A DNA stretch of 64,000 bases from Xestospongia muta (GCA_963693285.1 OY848917.1:10912192-10976191), one strand, 5' to 3'. Shown: positions 10,301 to 24,600, counted from the stretch's first letter. Numbers and translations are program-made. The notes: generated by a model not told the origin, from the sequence alone.

Positions 10301-13300
10301 TAACTAATTTTCACACTTACTTTCTACCCTTTTTAACTTTCAAAAAGCTCTAAACACTTTATTTTAGAGTTTTAACCTATTTAGACTACTTTATTAGTAT
10401 ATTTAAGAGAGATAAACTTACTAAACTCTTTAGATCAGCTTATTTAACCAGTTTTCACAGTTAATTTCTAATCTTTTTTAACTTTCAAAAAGCTCCAAAC
10501 ACTTTATTTTAGAGTTTTAACCTATTTAGTCTACTTTATTAGTATATTTTAGATGGATAAACTTACTAAACTCTTTAGATCAGCTTATTTAACCAGTTTT
10601 CACAGTTGATTTCAAATGTTTTTTAACTTTCTAAAAGCTCTACACAGTTATTTCTAGAGTTTTAACCTATTTAGACTACTTTGTTAGTATATTTAAGACA
10701 TATAAACTTACTAAACTCTTTAGATCAGCTTATTTAACCAGTTTTCACAGTTAATTTCTAATCTTTTTTAACTTTCAAAAAGCTCTAAACTCTTTATTTT
10801 AGAGTTTTAACCTTTTTAGACTATTTTATTAGTATATTTCAGACAGATAAACTTACTAAACTCTTTAGATCAGCTTATTTAACCAGTTTTCACAGTTAAT
10901 TTCTAATCTTTTTTAAATTTAAAAATGCTCTAGACTCTTTATTTTAGAGTTTTAACCTATTTAGACTACTTTATTAGTATATTTTAGACAGATAAACTTA
11001 CTAAAATCTTTAGATCAGCTTATTTAACAGTTTTCACAGTTAATTTCTAATCTTTTTTAACTTTCAAAAACCTCTAAAGTCTTTATTTTAGAGTTTTAAC
11101 CTATTTAGACTACTTTATTAGTATATTTAAGACAGATACACTTACTAAATTGATTAGATCAGCTTATTTAACCAGTTTTCACAGTTAATTTCTAATTTTT
11201 TTAACTTTCTAAAAGGTCTAAAGTTATTTTTAGCGTTTTAACCTATTTAGACTACTTTATTAGTATATTTAATACAGATAAACTAACTAAACTCTTTAGA
11301 TCAGCTTATTTAACCATTTTTCACAGTTAATTTCTAATCTTTATTAACTTTCAAAAAGCTCTAAACTCTTAATTTTAGAATTTTAACCTATTTAGACTAC
11401 TTTATTAGTATATTTAAGACAGATAAACTTACTAAACTCTTTAGATCAGCTTATTTAACCGGATTTCATTGTAATTTCTAATCTTTTTTAACTGTCAAAA
11501 AGCTCTAAACAGTTATTTTTAGCGTTTTAACCTATTTAGACTGCTTTATTACTATATTAATGACAGATAAACTTACTAAACTCTTTAGATAGCTTATTTA
11601 ACGAGTTTTGACCGTTAATTTCTAATCTTTTTTAACTTTCAAAAAACTCTAAATTCTTTATTTTAGAGTTTTAACCTATTTAGACTACTTTATTAGTATA
11701 TTTAAGACAGATAAACTTACTAAACTCTTTAGATCACCTTATTTAACCAGTTTTCACACTTAATTTCTAATCTTTTTTAACTTTCAAAAAGCTCTAAACA
11801 CTTTATTTTAGAGTTTTAACCTATTTAGACTACTTTATTAGTATATTTAAGAGAGATAAACTTACTAAACTCTTTAGATCAGCTTATTTAACCAGTTTTC
11901 ACAGTTAATTTCTAATCTTTTTTAACTTTCAAAAAGCTCTAAACATTTTATTTTAGAGTTTTAAGCTATTTAGACTACTTTATTAGTATATTTAAGAGAG
12001 ATAAACTTACTAAACTCTTTAGATCACCTTATTTAACTAGTTTTCACAAGTATTTTCTAATCTTTTATACCTTTCAAAAAGCTCTAAACTCATTATTTTA
12101 GAGTTTTAACCTATTTAGACTACTTTATTAGTATATTTAAGACAGATAAACTTACTAAACTCTTTAGATCACCTTATTTAACCAGCTTTCACAGTTAATT
12201 TCTAATCTTTTTTAACTTTCAAAAAGCTCTAAACATTTTATTTTAGAGTTTTAACCTATTTAGACTACTTTATTAGTATATTTAAGACAGATAAACTTAC
12301 TAAACTCTTTAGATCACCTTATTTAACCAGTTTTCACACTTAATTTCTAATCTTTTTTAACTTTCAAAAAGCTCTAAACACTTTATTTTAGAGTTTTAAC
12401 CTATTTAGACTACTTTATTAGTATATTTAAGACAGATAAACTTACTAAACTCTTTAGATCAGCTTATTTAACCAGTTTTCACACTTAATTTCTAATCTTT
12501 TTTAACTTTTAAAAAGCTCTAAACATTTTATTTTAGAGTTTTAACCTATTTAGACTACTTTAATAGTGTATTTAAGACAGATAAACTTACTAAACTCTTT
12601 AGATCAGCTTATTTAACCAGTTTTCACAGTTAATTTTGAATCTTTTTTAACTTTCAAAAAGCTCTAAACATTTTATTTTAGAGTTTTAACCTATTTAGAC
12701 TACCTTATTAGTATATTTAAGACAGATAAACTTACTAAACTCTTTAGTTCAGCTTATTTAACCAGTTTTCACACTTAATTTCTAATCTTTTTTAACTTTC
12801 AAAAAGCTCTAAACACTTTATTTTAGAGTTTTAACCTATTTAGACTACTTTATTAGTATATTTAACACAGATAAACTTACTAAACTCTTTAGATCACCTT
12901 ATTTAACCAGTTTTCACAGTTAGTTTCTAATCTTTTTTAACTTTCAAAAAGCTCTAAACATTTTATTTTAGAGTTTTAACCTATTTAGACTACTTTATTA
13001 GTATATTTAAGACAGATACACTTACTAAACTCTTTAGATCAGCTTATTTAACTAGTTTTCACAGTTAATTTCTAATCTTTTTTAACTTTCAAAAAGCTCC
13101 AAACACTTTATTTTAGAGTTTTAACCTATTTAGTCTACTTTATTAGTATATTTAAGACTGATAAACTTACTAAACTCTTTAGATCAGCTTATTTAACCAG
13201 TTTTCACACTTAATTTCTAATCTTTTTTAACTTTTAAGAAGGTTTAATCTCTTTATTTTAGAGTTTTAACCTATTTAGACTACTTTATTAGTATATTTAA

Positions 13301-13520
13301 GACATATAAACTTACTAAACTCTTTAGATCAGCTTATTTAACCAGTTTTCATAGTTAATTTCTAATCTTTTTTAACTTTCAAAAAGCTCTTAACTCTTTT
13401 TTTAGAGTTTTAACCTATTTAGACTACTTTATTAGTATATTTAAGACAGATAAACTTGCTAAACTCTTTAGATCAGCTTATTTAACCAGATTTCACAGTT
13501 AATTTCTAATCTTTTTTAAC
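7306..13520 (+). repeat. 6215-bp higher-order repeat A, copy 2
   Basis: Follows copy 1 directly and tracks it variant for variant in every stretch I compared, with an unchanged 6215-bp offset at each marker, so almost no indels separate them. Correspondence ends at about 13521, where copy 1 continues CTTTCAAAAAGCTCCAAAC and copy 2 reads CTTTTAAAAAGCTCTAAAC. Near-identity over 6.2 kb amid monomers that usually differ by several bases indicates a late unequal exchange or amplification. An assembly duplication cannot be excluded from the sequence. Confidence 0.9.
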
Positions 13521-14308
13521 TTTTAAAAAGCTCTAAACACTTTATTTTAGAGTTTTAACCTATTTAGACTACTTTATTAGTATATTTAAGAGAGATAAAC
13601 TTACTAAACTCTTTAGATCAGCTTAATTTACCAGTTTTCACAGTTAATTTCTAATCTTTTTTAACTTTCAAAAAGCTCTAAACATTTTATTTTAGAGTTT
13701 TAACCTATTTAGACTACTTTATTAGTATATTTAAGACAGATAAACTTACTAAACTCTTTAGATCACCTTATTTAACCAGTTTTCACAGTTATTTTCTAAT
13801 CTTTTTGAACTTTTAAAAAGTTCTAAACTCTTTATTTTAGAGTTTTAACCTATTTAGACTACTTTATTAATATATTTAAATGAGATAAACTTACTAAACT
13901 CTTTAGATCAGCTTATTTAACCAGTTTTAACAGTTAATTTCTAATCTTTTTTAACTTTCAAAAAACTCTAAACACATTATTTTAGTCTTTTAACCTATTT
14001 AGACTACTTTATTAGTATATTTAAGAGATATAAACTTACTAAACTCTTTAGATCAGCTTATTTAATCAGTTTTCACAGTTAATTTCTAATATTTTTTAAC
14101 TTTTAAGAAGGTTTAATCTCTTTATTTTAGAGTTTTAACCTATTTAGACTACTTTATTAGTATATTTAAGACAGATAAACTTACTAAACTGTTTAGATGA
14201 ACTTATTTAACCAGTTTTCACAGTTAATTTCTAATCTTTTTTAACTTTCAAAAAGCTGTTAACTCTTTTTTTAGAGTTTTAACCTATTTAGACTACTTTA
14301 TTAGTATA
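11846..14308 (+). repeat. 2463-bp tandem duplication, copy 1
   Basis: About 17 monomers, overlapping the end of HOR A copy 2 and running into new sequence after 13520. The TTTTAAGCTATTTAG variant near 11961 recurs near 14424 (offset 2463), and AAGCTGTTAACTC at 14254 recurs at +2607. The overlap shows the event copied across the right edge of HOR A, so it came after HOR A took its present form. Confidence 0.8.
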
Positions 14309-16915
14309 TTTAAGAGAGATAAACTTACTAAACTCTTTAGATCAGCTTATTTAACCAGTTTTCACAGTTAATTTCTAATCTTTTTTAACTTTCAAAAAGC
14401 TCTAAACATTTTATTTTAGAGTTTTAAGCTATTTAGACTACTTTATTAGTATATTTAAGAGAGATAAACTTACTAAACTCTTTAGATCACCTTATTTAAC
14501 TAGTTTTCACAAGTATTTTCTAATCTTTTATACCTTTCAAAAAGCTCTAAACTCATTATTTTAGAGTTTTAACCTATTTAGACTACTTTATTAGTATATT
14601 TAAGACAGATAAACTTACTAAACTCTTTAGATCACCTTATTTAACCAGCTTTCACAGTTAATTTCTAATCTTTTTTAACTTTCAAAAAGCTCTAAACATT
14701 TTATTTTAGAGTTTTAACCTATTTAGACTACTTTATTAGTATATTTAAGACAGATAAACTTACTAAACTCTTTAGATCACCTTATTTAACCAGTTTTCAC
14801 ACTTAATTTCTAATCTTTTTTAACTTTCAAAAAGCTCTAAACACTTTATTTTAGAGTTTTAACCTATTTAGACTACTTTATTAGTATATTTAAGACAGAT
14901 AAACTTACTAAACTCTTTAGATCAGCTTATTTAACCAGTTTTCACACTTAATTTCTAATCTTTTTTAACTTTTAAAAAGCTCTAAACATTTTATTTTAGA
15001 GTTTTAACCTATTTAGACTACTTTATTAGTATATTTAAGAGAGATAAACTTGCTAAACTCTTTAGATCACCTTATTTAACTAGTTTTCACAAGTATTTTT
15101 AATCTTTAATACCTTTCAAAAAGCTCTACACTCTTTATTTTAGAGTTTTAACCTATTTAGACTACTTTATTAGTGTATTTAAGACAGATAAACTTACTAA
15201 ACTCTTTAGATCACCTTATTTAACTTGTTTTCACAGTTAATTTTGAATCTTTTTTAACTTTCAAAAAGCTCTAAACATTTTATTTTAGAGTTTTAACCTA
15301 TTTAGACTACCTTATTAGTATATTTAAGACAGATAAACTTACTAAACTCTTTAGTTCAGCTTATTTAACCAGTTTTCACACTTAATTTCTAATCTTTTTT
15401 AACTTTCAAAAAGCTCTAAACACTTTATTTTAGAGTTTTAACCTATTTAGACTACTTTATTAGTATATTTAAGAGAGATAAACTTACTAAACTCTTTAGA
15501 TCACCTTATTTAACCAGTTTTCACAGTTAATTTCTAATCTTTTTTAACTTTCAAAAAGCTCTAAACATTTTATTTTAGAGTTTTAATCTATTTAGACTAC
15601 TTTATTAGTATATTTAAGACAGATAAACTTACTAAACTCTTTAGATCAGCTTATTTAACGAGTTTTTACAGTTAATTTCTAATCTTTTTTAACTTTCAAA
15701 AAGCTCCAAACACTTTATTTTAGAGTTTTAACCTATTTAGTCTACTTTATTAGTATATTTAAGACTGATAAACTTACTAAACTCTTTAGATCAGCTTATT
15801 TAACCAGTTTTCACACTTAATTTCTAATCTTTTTTAACTTTTAAGAAGGTTTAATCTCTTTATTTTAGAGTTTTAACCGATTTAGACTACTTTATTAGTA
15901 TATTTAAGACATATAAACTTACTAAACTCTTTAGATCAGCTTATTTAACCAGTTTTCATAGTTAATTTCTAATCTTTTTTAACTTTCAAAAATCTCTTAA
16001 CTCTTTTTTTAGAGTTTTAACCTATTTAGACTACTTTATTAGTATATTTAAGACAGATAAACTTGTTAAACTCTTTAGATCAGCTTATTTAACCAGATTT
16101 CACAGTTAATTTCTAATCTTTTTTAACTTTTAAAAAGCTCTAAACTCTTTATTTTAGAGTTTTAACCTATTTAGACTACTTTATTAGTATATTTAAGAGA
16201 GATAAACTTACTAAACTCTTTAGATCAGCTTAATTTACCAGTTTTCACAGTTAATTTCTAATCTTTTTTAACTTTCAAAAAGCTCTAAACATTTTATTTT
16301 AGAGTTTTAACCTATTTAGACTACTTTATTAGTATATTTAAGAGAGATAAACTTACTAAACTCTTTAGATCACCTTATTTAACCAGTTTTCACAGTTATT
16401 TTCTAATCTTTTTGAACTTTTAAAAAGTTCTAAACTCTTTATTTTAGAGTTTGAACCTATTTAGACTACTTTATTAATATATTTAAAAGAGATAAACTTA
16501 CTAAACTCTTTAGATCAGCTTATTTAACCAGTTTTAACAGTTAATTTCTAATCTTTTTTAACTTTCAAAAAACTCTAAACACATTATTTTAGTCTTTTAA
16601 CCTATTTAGACTACTTTATTAGTATATTTAAGAGAGATAAACTTACTAAACTCTTTAGATCAGCTTATTTAATCAGTTTTCACAGTTAATTTCTAATATT
16701 TTTTAACTTTTAAGAAGGTTTAATCTCTTTATTTTAGAGTTTTAACCTATTTAGACTACTTTATTAGTATATTTAAGACAGTTAAACTTACTAAACTGTT
16801 TAGATGAACTTATTTAACCAGTTTTCACAGTTAATTTCTAATCTTTTTTAACTTTCAAAAAGCTGTTAACTCTTTTTTTAGAGTTTTAACCTATTTAGAC
16901 TACTTTATTAGTATA
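14309..16915 (+). repeat. 2607-bp tandem duplication, copy 2
   Basis: Matches 11846-14308 with one additional monomer at about 15033-15176, which raises the offset from 2463 to 2607. The CTGTTAACTC marker near the end is at 14256 and 16863. After 16915 the sequence continues with a GACAGATAAACTTGC monomer rather than the GAGAGATAAACTTAC monomer that begins this copy, which confirms the junction. Confidence 0.8.
15033..15176 (+). repeat. Extra monomer in the 2.6-kb duplication
   Basis: A single monomer with CAAGTATTTTTAATC, TTTAATACCTTTC and GCTCTACACTC has no counterpart at the equivalent point of copy 1 near 12570. It resembles the CAAGTATTTTC...ATACC monomers near 12050 and 14513, so it probably came from that lineage by a one-monomer out-of-register exchange. 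Boundaries are approximate. Confidence 0.6.
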
Positions 16916-18883
16916 TTTAAGACAGATAAACTTGCTAAACTCTTTAGATCAGCTTATTTAACCAGTTTCACAGTTAATTTCTAATCTTTATTAACTTTCA
17001 AAAAGCTCTAAACAGTTTATTTTAGAGTTTTAACCTATTTAGACTACTTTATTAGTATATTAAGAGAGATAAACTTACTAAACTCTTTAGATCACCTTTA
17101 TTTAACCAGTTTTTACAGTTAATTTCTAATCTTTTTGAACTTTTAAAAAGCTCTAAACTCTTTATTTTAGAGTTTTAACCTATTTAGACTACTTTATTAG
17201 TATATTTAAGACAGATAAACTTACTAAACTGTTTAGATGAACTTATTTAACCAGTTTTCACAGTTAATTTCTAATCTTTTTTAACTTTCAAAAAGCTATT
17301 AACTCTTTTTTAAGAGTTTTAACCTATTTAGACTACTTTATTAGTATATTTAAGACAGATAAACTTGCTAAACTCTTTAGATCAGCTTATTTAACCAGAT
17401 TTCACAGTTAATTTCTAATCTTTTTTAACTTTTAAAAAGCTCTAAACTCTTTATTTTAGAGTTTTAACCTATTTAGACTACTTTATTAGTATATTTAAGA
17501 CAGATAAACTTACTAAACTCTTTAGATCAGCTTATTTAACCAGTTTTAACAGTTAATTTCTAATCTTTTTTAACTTTCAAAAAACTCTAACCACATTATT
17601 TTAGAGTTTTAACCTATTTAGACTACTTTATTAGTATATTTAAGAGAGATAAACTTACTAAACTCTTCAGATCATCTTATTTAATCATTTTTCACAGTTA
17701 TTTTCTAATCTTTTTTAACTTTCAAAAAGCTCTAAACTCTTTATTTTAGAGTTTTAACCTATTTAGACTACTTTATTAGTATATTTAAGACAGATAAACT
17801 TGCTAAACTCTTTAGATCAGCTTATTTAACCAGCTTTCACAGTTAATTTCTAATCTTTTTTAACTTTCAAAAAGCTCCAAACACCTTATTTTAGAGTTTT
17901 AACCTATTTAGACTACTTTATTAGTATATTTAAGATAGTTAAACTTACTAAACTCTTTAGATCAGCTTATTTAACCAGTTTTCACAGTTAATTGCTAATC
18001 TTTTTTAACTTTCAAAAAGCTCTAAACACTTTATTTTAGAGTTTTAACCTATTTAGACTAGTTTATTAGTATATTAAGACAGATAAACTTACTAAACTCT
18101 TTAGATCACCTTATTTAACCAGTTTTCACAGTTAATTTCTAATCTTTTTGAACTTTTAAAAAGCTCTAAACTCTTTATTTTAGAGTTTTACCCTATTTAG
18201 ACTACTTTATTTGTATATTTAAGAGAGATAAACTTACTAAACTCTTTAGATCAGCTTATTTAACCAGTTTTAACAGTTAATTTCTAATCTTTTTTAACTT
18301 TCAAAAAACTCTAAACACATTATTTTAGTGTTTTAACCTATTTAGACTACTTTATTAGTATATTTAAGACATATAAACTTACTAAACTCTTCAGATCAGC
18401 TTATTTAATAATTTTTCACAGTTAATTTCTAATCTTTTTTAACTTTCAAAAAGCTCTAAACTCTTTATTTGAGAGTTTTAACCTATTTAGACTACTTTAT
18501 TAGTATATTTAAGAGAGATAAACTTACTAAACTCTTTAGATCAGCTTATTTCACCAGTTTTCACAGTTAATTTCTAATCTTTTTTAACATTCAAAAAGCT
18601 CTAAACAATATATTTTAGTCTTTTAACCTATTTAGACTACTTTATTAGTATATTTAAGACAGATAAACTTACTAAACTCTTTAGATCAACTTATTTAACC
18701 AGTTTTCACAGTTAATTTCTAATATTTTTAACTTTCAAAAAGGTCTAAACACTTTATTTTAGAGTTTTAACCTATTTAGACTACTTTATTAGTATATTTA
18801 AGACAGACAAACTTACTTAACTCATTAGATCAGCTTATTTAACCAGTTTCACAGTTAATTTCTAATCTTTTTGAACTTTTAAA
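16135..18883 (+). repeat. 2749-bp higher-order repeat B, copy 1
   Basis: Nineteen monomers, repeated at 18884-21632. TTAATTTACCAG at 16230 recurs at 18979, and GATCACCTTTATTTAACC at 17090 recurs at 19839, both at offset 2749. Other shared variants are GAGTTTGAACC, AAGCTGTTAACTC, AAGCTATTAACTC, AACAATATATTTTAG and GACAGACAAACTTACTTAAC. The first part, to about 16915, is also homologous to 13521-14308 at offset about 2607, so the start of HOR B grew out of the preceding block. Confidence 0.88.
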
Positions 18884-21632
18884 AAGCTCTAAACACTTTA
18901 TTTTAGAGTTTTAACCTATTTAGACTACTTTATTAGTATATTTAAGAGAGATAAACTTACTAAACTCTTTAGATCAGCTTAATTTACCAGTTTTCACAGT
19001 TAATTTCTAATCTTTTTTAACTTTCAAAAAGCTCTAAACATTTTATTTTAGAGTTTTAACCTATTTAGACTACTTTATTAGTATATTTAAGACAGATAAA
19101 CTTACTAAACTCTTTAGATCACCTTATTTAACCAGTTTTCACAGTTATTTTCTAATCTTTTTGAACTTTTAAAAAGTTCTAAACTCTTTATTTTAGAGTT
19201 TGAACCTATTTAGACTACTTTATTAATATATTTAAAAGAGATAAACTTACTAAACTCTTTAGATCAGCTTATTTAACCAGTTTTAACAGTTAATTTCTAA
19301 TCTTTTTTAACTTTCAAAAAACTCTAAACACATTATTTTAGTCTTTTAACCTATTTAGACTACTTTATTAGTATATTTAAGAGAGATAAACTTACTAAAC
19401 TCTTTAGATCAGCTTATTTAATCAGTTTTCACAGTTAATTTCTAATATTTTTTAACTTTTAAGAAGGTTTAATCTCTTTATTTTAGAGTTTTAACCTATT
19501 TAGACTACTTTATTAGTATATTTAAGACAGTTAAACTTACTAAACTGTTTAGATGAACTTATTTAACCAGTTTTCACAGTTAATTTCTAATCTTTTTTAA
19601 CTTTCAAAAAGCTGTTAACTCTTTTTTTAGAGTTTTAACCTATTTAGACTACTTTATTAGTATATTTAAGACAGATAAACTTGCTAAACTCTTTAGATCA
19701 GCTTATTTAACCAGTTTCACAGTTAATTTCTAATCTTTATTAACTTTCAAAAAGCTCTAAACAGTTTATTTTAGAGTTTTAACCTATTTAGACTACTTTA
19801 TTAGTATATTAAGAGAGATAAACTTACTAAACTCTTTAGATCACCTTTATTTAACCAGTTTTGACAGTTAATTTCTAATCTTTTTGAACTTTTAAAAAGC
19901 TCTAAACTCTTTATTTTAGAGTTTTAACCTATTTAGACTACTTTATTAGTATATTTAAGACAGATAAACTTACTAAACTGTTTAGATGAACTTATTTAAC
20001 CAGTTTTCACAGTTAATTTCTAATCTTTTTTAACTTTCAAAAAGCTATTAACTCTTTTTTAAGAGTTTTAACCTATTTAGACTACTTTATTAGTATATTT
20101 AAGACAGATAAACTTGCTAAACTCTTTAGATCAGCTTATTTAACCAGATTTCACAGTTAATTTCTAATCTTTTTTAACTTTTAAAAAGCTCTAAACTCTT
20201 TATTTTAGAGTTTTAACCTATTTAGACTACTTTATTAGTATATTTAAGACAGATAAACTTACTAAACTCTTTAGATCAGCTTATTTAACCAGTTTTAACA
20301 GTTAATTTCTAATCTTTTTTAACTTTCAAAAAACTCTAACCACATTATTTTAGAGTTTTAACCTATTTAGACTACTTTATTAGTATATTTAAGAGAGATA
20401 AACTTACTAAACTCTTCAGATCATCTTATTTAATCATTTTTCACAGTTATTTTCTAATCTTTTTTAACTTTCAAAAAGCTCTAAACTCTTTATTTTAGAG
20501 TTTTAACCTATTTAGACTACTTTATTAGTATATTTAAGACAGATAAACTTGCTAAACTCTTTAGATCAGCTTATTTAACCAGCTTTCACAGTTAATTTCT
20601 AATCTTTTTTAACTTTCAAAAAGCTCCAAACACCTTATTTTAGAGTTTTAACCTATTTAGACTACTTTATTAGTATATTTAAGATAGTTAAACTTACTAA
20701 ACTCTTTAGATCAGCTTATTTAACCAGTTTTCACAGTTAATTTCTAATCTTTTTTAACTTTCAAAAAGCTCTAAACACTTTATTTTAGAGTTTTAACCTA
20801 TTTAGACTAGTTTATTAGTATATTAAGACAGATAAACTTACTAAACTCTTTAGATCACCTTATTTAACCAGTTTTCACAGTTAATTTCTAATCTTTTTGA
20901 ACTTTTAAAAAGCTCTAAACTCTTTATTTTAGAGTTTTACCCTATTTAGACTACTTTATTTGTATATTTAAGAGATAAACTTACTAAACTCTTTAGATCA
21001 GCTTATTTAACCAGTTTTAACAGTTAATTTCTAATCTTTTTTAACTTTCAAAAAACTCTAAACACATTATTTTAGTGTTTTAACCTATTTAGACTACTTT
21101 ATTAGTATATTTAAGACAAATAAACTTACTAAACTCTTCAGATCAGCTTATTTAATAATTTTTCACAGTTAATTTCTAATCTTTTTTAACTTTCAAAAAG
21201 CTCTAAACTCTTTATTTGAGAGTTTTAACCTATTTAGACTACTTTATTAGTATATTTAAGAGAGATAACCTTACTAAACTCTTTAGATCAGCTTATTTCA
21301 CCAGTTTTCACAGTTAATTTCTAATCTTTTTTAACATTCAAAAAGCTCTAAACAATATATTTTAGTCTTTTAACCTATTTAGACTACTTTATTAGTATAT
21401 TTAAGACAGATAAACTTACTAAACTCTTTAGATCAACTTATTTAACCAGTTTTCACAGTTAATTTCTAATATTTTTAACTTTCAAAAAGGTCTAAACACT
21501 TTATTTTAGAGTTTTAACCTATTTAGACTACTTTATTAGTATATTTAAGACAGACAAACTTACTTAACTCATTAGATCAGCTTATTTAACCAGTTTCACA
21601 GTTAATTTCTAATCTTTTTGAACTTTTAAAAA
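18884..21632 (+). repeat. 2749-bp higher-order repeat B, copy 2
   Basis: Near-identical continuation of copy 1. Visible differences include AGTTTTGACAG near 19859 for AGTTTTTACAG, loss of GA in TTTAAGAGATAAAC near 20970 (TTTAAGAGAGATAAAC in copy 1), GACAAATAAAC near 21115 for GACATATAAAC, and GATAACCTTAC near 21265. Homology ends near 21633, after a CTCTAAACTC monomer followed by TTAGTTTATTTAAG. Confidence 0.88.
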
Positions 21633-24600
21633 GCTCTAAACTCTTTATTTTAGAGTTTTAACCTATTTAGACTACTTTATTAGTTTATTTAAGACAGATA
21701 AACTTACTAAACTGTTTAGATGAACTTATTTAACCAGTTTTCACAGTTAATTTCTAATCTTTTTTAACTTTCAAAAAGCTCTTAACTCTTTTTTTAGAGT
21801 TTTAACCTATTTAGACTACTTTATTAGTATATTTAAGACAGATAAACTTGCTAAACTCTTTAGATCAGCTTATTTAACCAGATTTCACAGTTAATTTCTA
21901 ATCTTTTTTAACTTTTAAAAAGCTCTAAACTCTTTATTTTAGAGTTTTAACCTATTTAGACTACTTTATTAGTATATTTAAGACAGATAAACTTACTAAA
22001 CTCTTTAGATCAGCTTATTTAACCAGTTTTCATAGTTAATTTCTAATCTTTTTGAACTTTCAAAAAGCTCCAAACACTTCATTTTAGAGTTTTAACCTAT
22101 TTAGACTACTTTATTAGTATATTTAAGACAGTTAAACTTACTAAACTCTTTAGATCAACTTATTTAACCAGTTTTCACAGTTAATTTCTAATCTTTTTTA
22201 ACTTTAAAAAAGCTCTAAACACTTTATTTTAGAGTTTTAACCTGTTTGGACTACTTTATTAGTATATTAAGAGAGATAAACTTACTAAACTCTTTAGATC
22301 ACCTTATTTAACCAGTTTTCACAGTTAATTTCTAATCTTTTTGAACTTTTAAAAAGCTCTAAACTCTTTATTTTAGAGTTTTAACCTATTTAGACTACTT
22401 TATTAGTATATTTAAGACAGATAAACTTACTAAACTCTTTAGATCAGCTTATTATACCAGTTTTAACAGTTAATTTCTAATCTTTTTTAACTTTCAAAAA
22501 ACTCTAAACACATTATTTTAGTCTTTTAACCTATTTAGACTACTTTATTAGTATATTTAAGAGAGATAAACTTACTAAACTCTTTAGATCAGCTTATTTA
22601 ATCATTTTTCACAGTTAATTTCTAATCTTTTTTAACTTTTAAAAAGCTCTAAACTCTTTATTTTAGAGTTTTAACCTATTTAGACTACTTTATTAGTATA
22701 TTTAAGAGAGATAAACTTACTAAACTCTTTAGATCAGCTTATTTAACTAGTTTTCACAGTTAATTTCTAATCTTTTTTAACATTCAAAAAGCTCTAAACA
22801 ATATATTTTAGTCTTTTAACCTATTTAGAGTACTTTATTAGTATATTTAAAACAGATAAACTTACTAAACTCTTTAGATGAACTTATTTAACCAGTTTTC
22901 ACAGTTAATTTATAATATTTTTAATCTTCAAAAAGCTCTAAACTCTTTATTTTAGAGTTTTAACCTATTTAGACTACTTTATTAGTATATTTAAGACAGA
23001 CAAACTTACTAAACTCTTTAGATCAGCTTATTTAACCAGTTTTTACAGTCAATTTCTAATCTTTTTTAACTTTTAAGAAGCTTTAAACTCTTTATTTTAG
23101 AGTTTTAACCTATTTAGACTACTTTGTTAGTATATTTAAGACATATAAACTTACTAAACTCTTTAGATCAACTTATTTAACCAGTTTTGACAGTTAATTT
23201 CTAATCTTTTTTATCTTTCAAAAAGCTCTAAACACTTTATTTTAGAGTTTTAACCTATTTAGACTACTTTATTAGTATATTTAAGACAGATAAACTTACT
23301 AAACTCTATAGATAAGCTTATTTAACCAGTTTTCACTGTTATTTCTAATCTTTTTTAACTTTCATAAAGCTCTAAACTCTTTTTTTAGAGTTTTAACCTA
23401 TTTAGACTACTTTATTAGTATATTTAAGAGAGATAAACTTACTAAACTCTTTAGATCAGCTTATTTCACCAGTTTTCACAGTTAATTTCTAATCTTTTTT
23501 AACTTTCAAAAAGCTCTAAACTCTTTATTTTAGAGTTTTAACCTATTTAGACTACTTTATTAGTATATTTAAGACAGATAAACTTACTAAACTCTTTAGA
23601 TCAGCTTATTTCACCAGTTTTCACAGTTAATTTCTAATCTTTTTTAACTTTCAAAAAGCTCTAAACTCTTTATTTTAGAGTTTTAACCTATTTAGACTAC
23701 TTTATTAGTATATTTAAGACAGATAAACTTACTAAAGTCTTTCGATCAGCTTATTTAACCAGTTTCACAGTTAATTTCTAATCTTTTTTAACTTTCAAAA
23801 AGCTCTAAACTCTTTATTTTAGAGTTTTAACCTATTTAGACTACTTTATTAGTATATTTAAGACAGATAAACTTACTAAACTCTTTAACTCACCTTATTT
23901 AACCAGTTTTCACAGTTAATTTCTAATCTTTTTTAACTTTCAAAAAGCTCTAAACTCTTTATTTTAGATTTTTAACCTATTCAGACTACTTTATTAGTAT
24001 ATTTAAGACAGATAAACTTACTAAACTCTTTAGATCACCTTATTTAATCAGTTTTCACAGTGAATTTCTAATCTTTTTTAACTTTCAAAAAGGTCTAAAC
24101 ATTTTATTTTAGAGTTTTAACCTATTTAGACTACTTTATTAGTATATTTAAGACAGATAAACTTACTAAACTCTTTAGATCAGCTTATTTAACCAGTTTT
24201 CACACTTAATTTCTAATCTTTTTTAACTTTCAAAAAGCTCTAAACTCTTTATTTTAGAGTTTTAACCTATTTAGACTACTTTATTAGTATATTTAAGAGA
24301 GATAAACTTACTAAACTCTTTAGACCACCTTATTTAACCAGTTTTCACAGTTAATTTCTAATCTTTTTTAACTTTCAAAAAGCTCTAAACACTTTATTTT
24401 AGAGTTTTAACCTATTTAGACTACTTTATTAGTATATTTAAGACAGATAAACTTACTAAAGTCTTTCGATCAGCTTATTTAACCAGTTTTTACAGTTAAT
24501 TTCTAATCTTTTTTAACTTTTAAAAAGCTTTAAACTCTTTATTTTAGAGTTTTAACCTATTTAGACTACTTTATTAGTATATTTAAGAGAGATAAACTTA

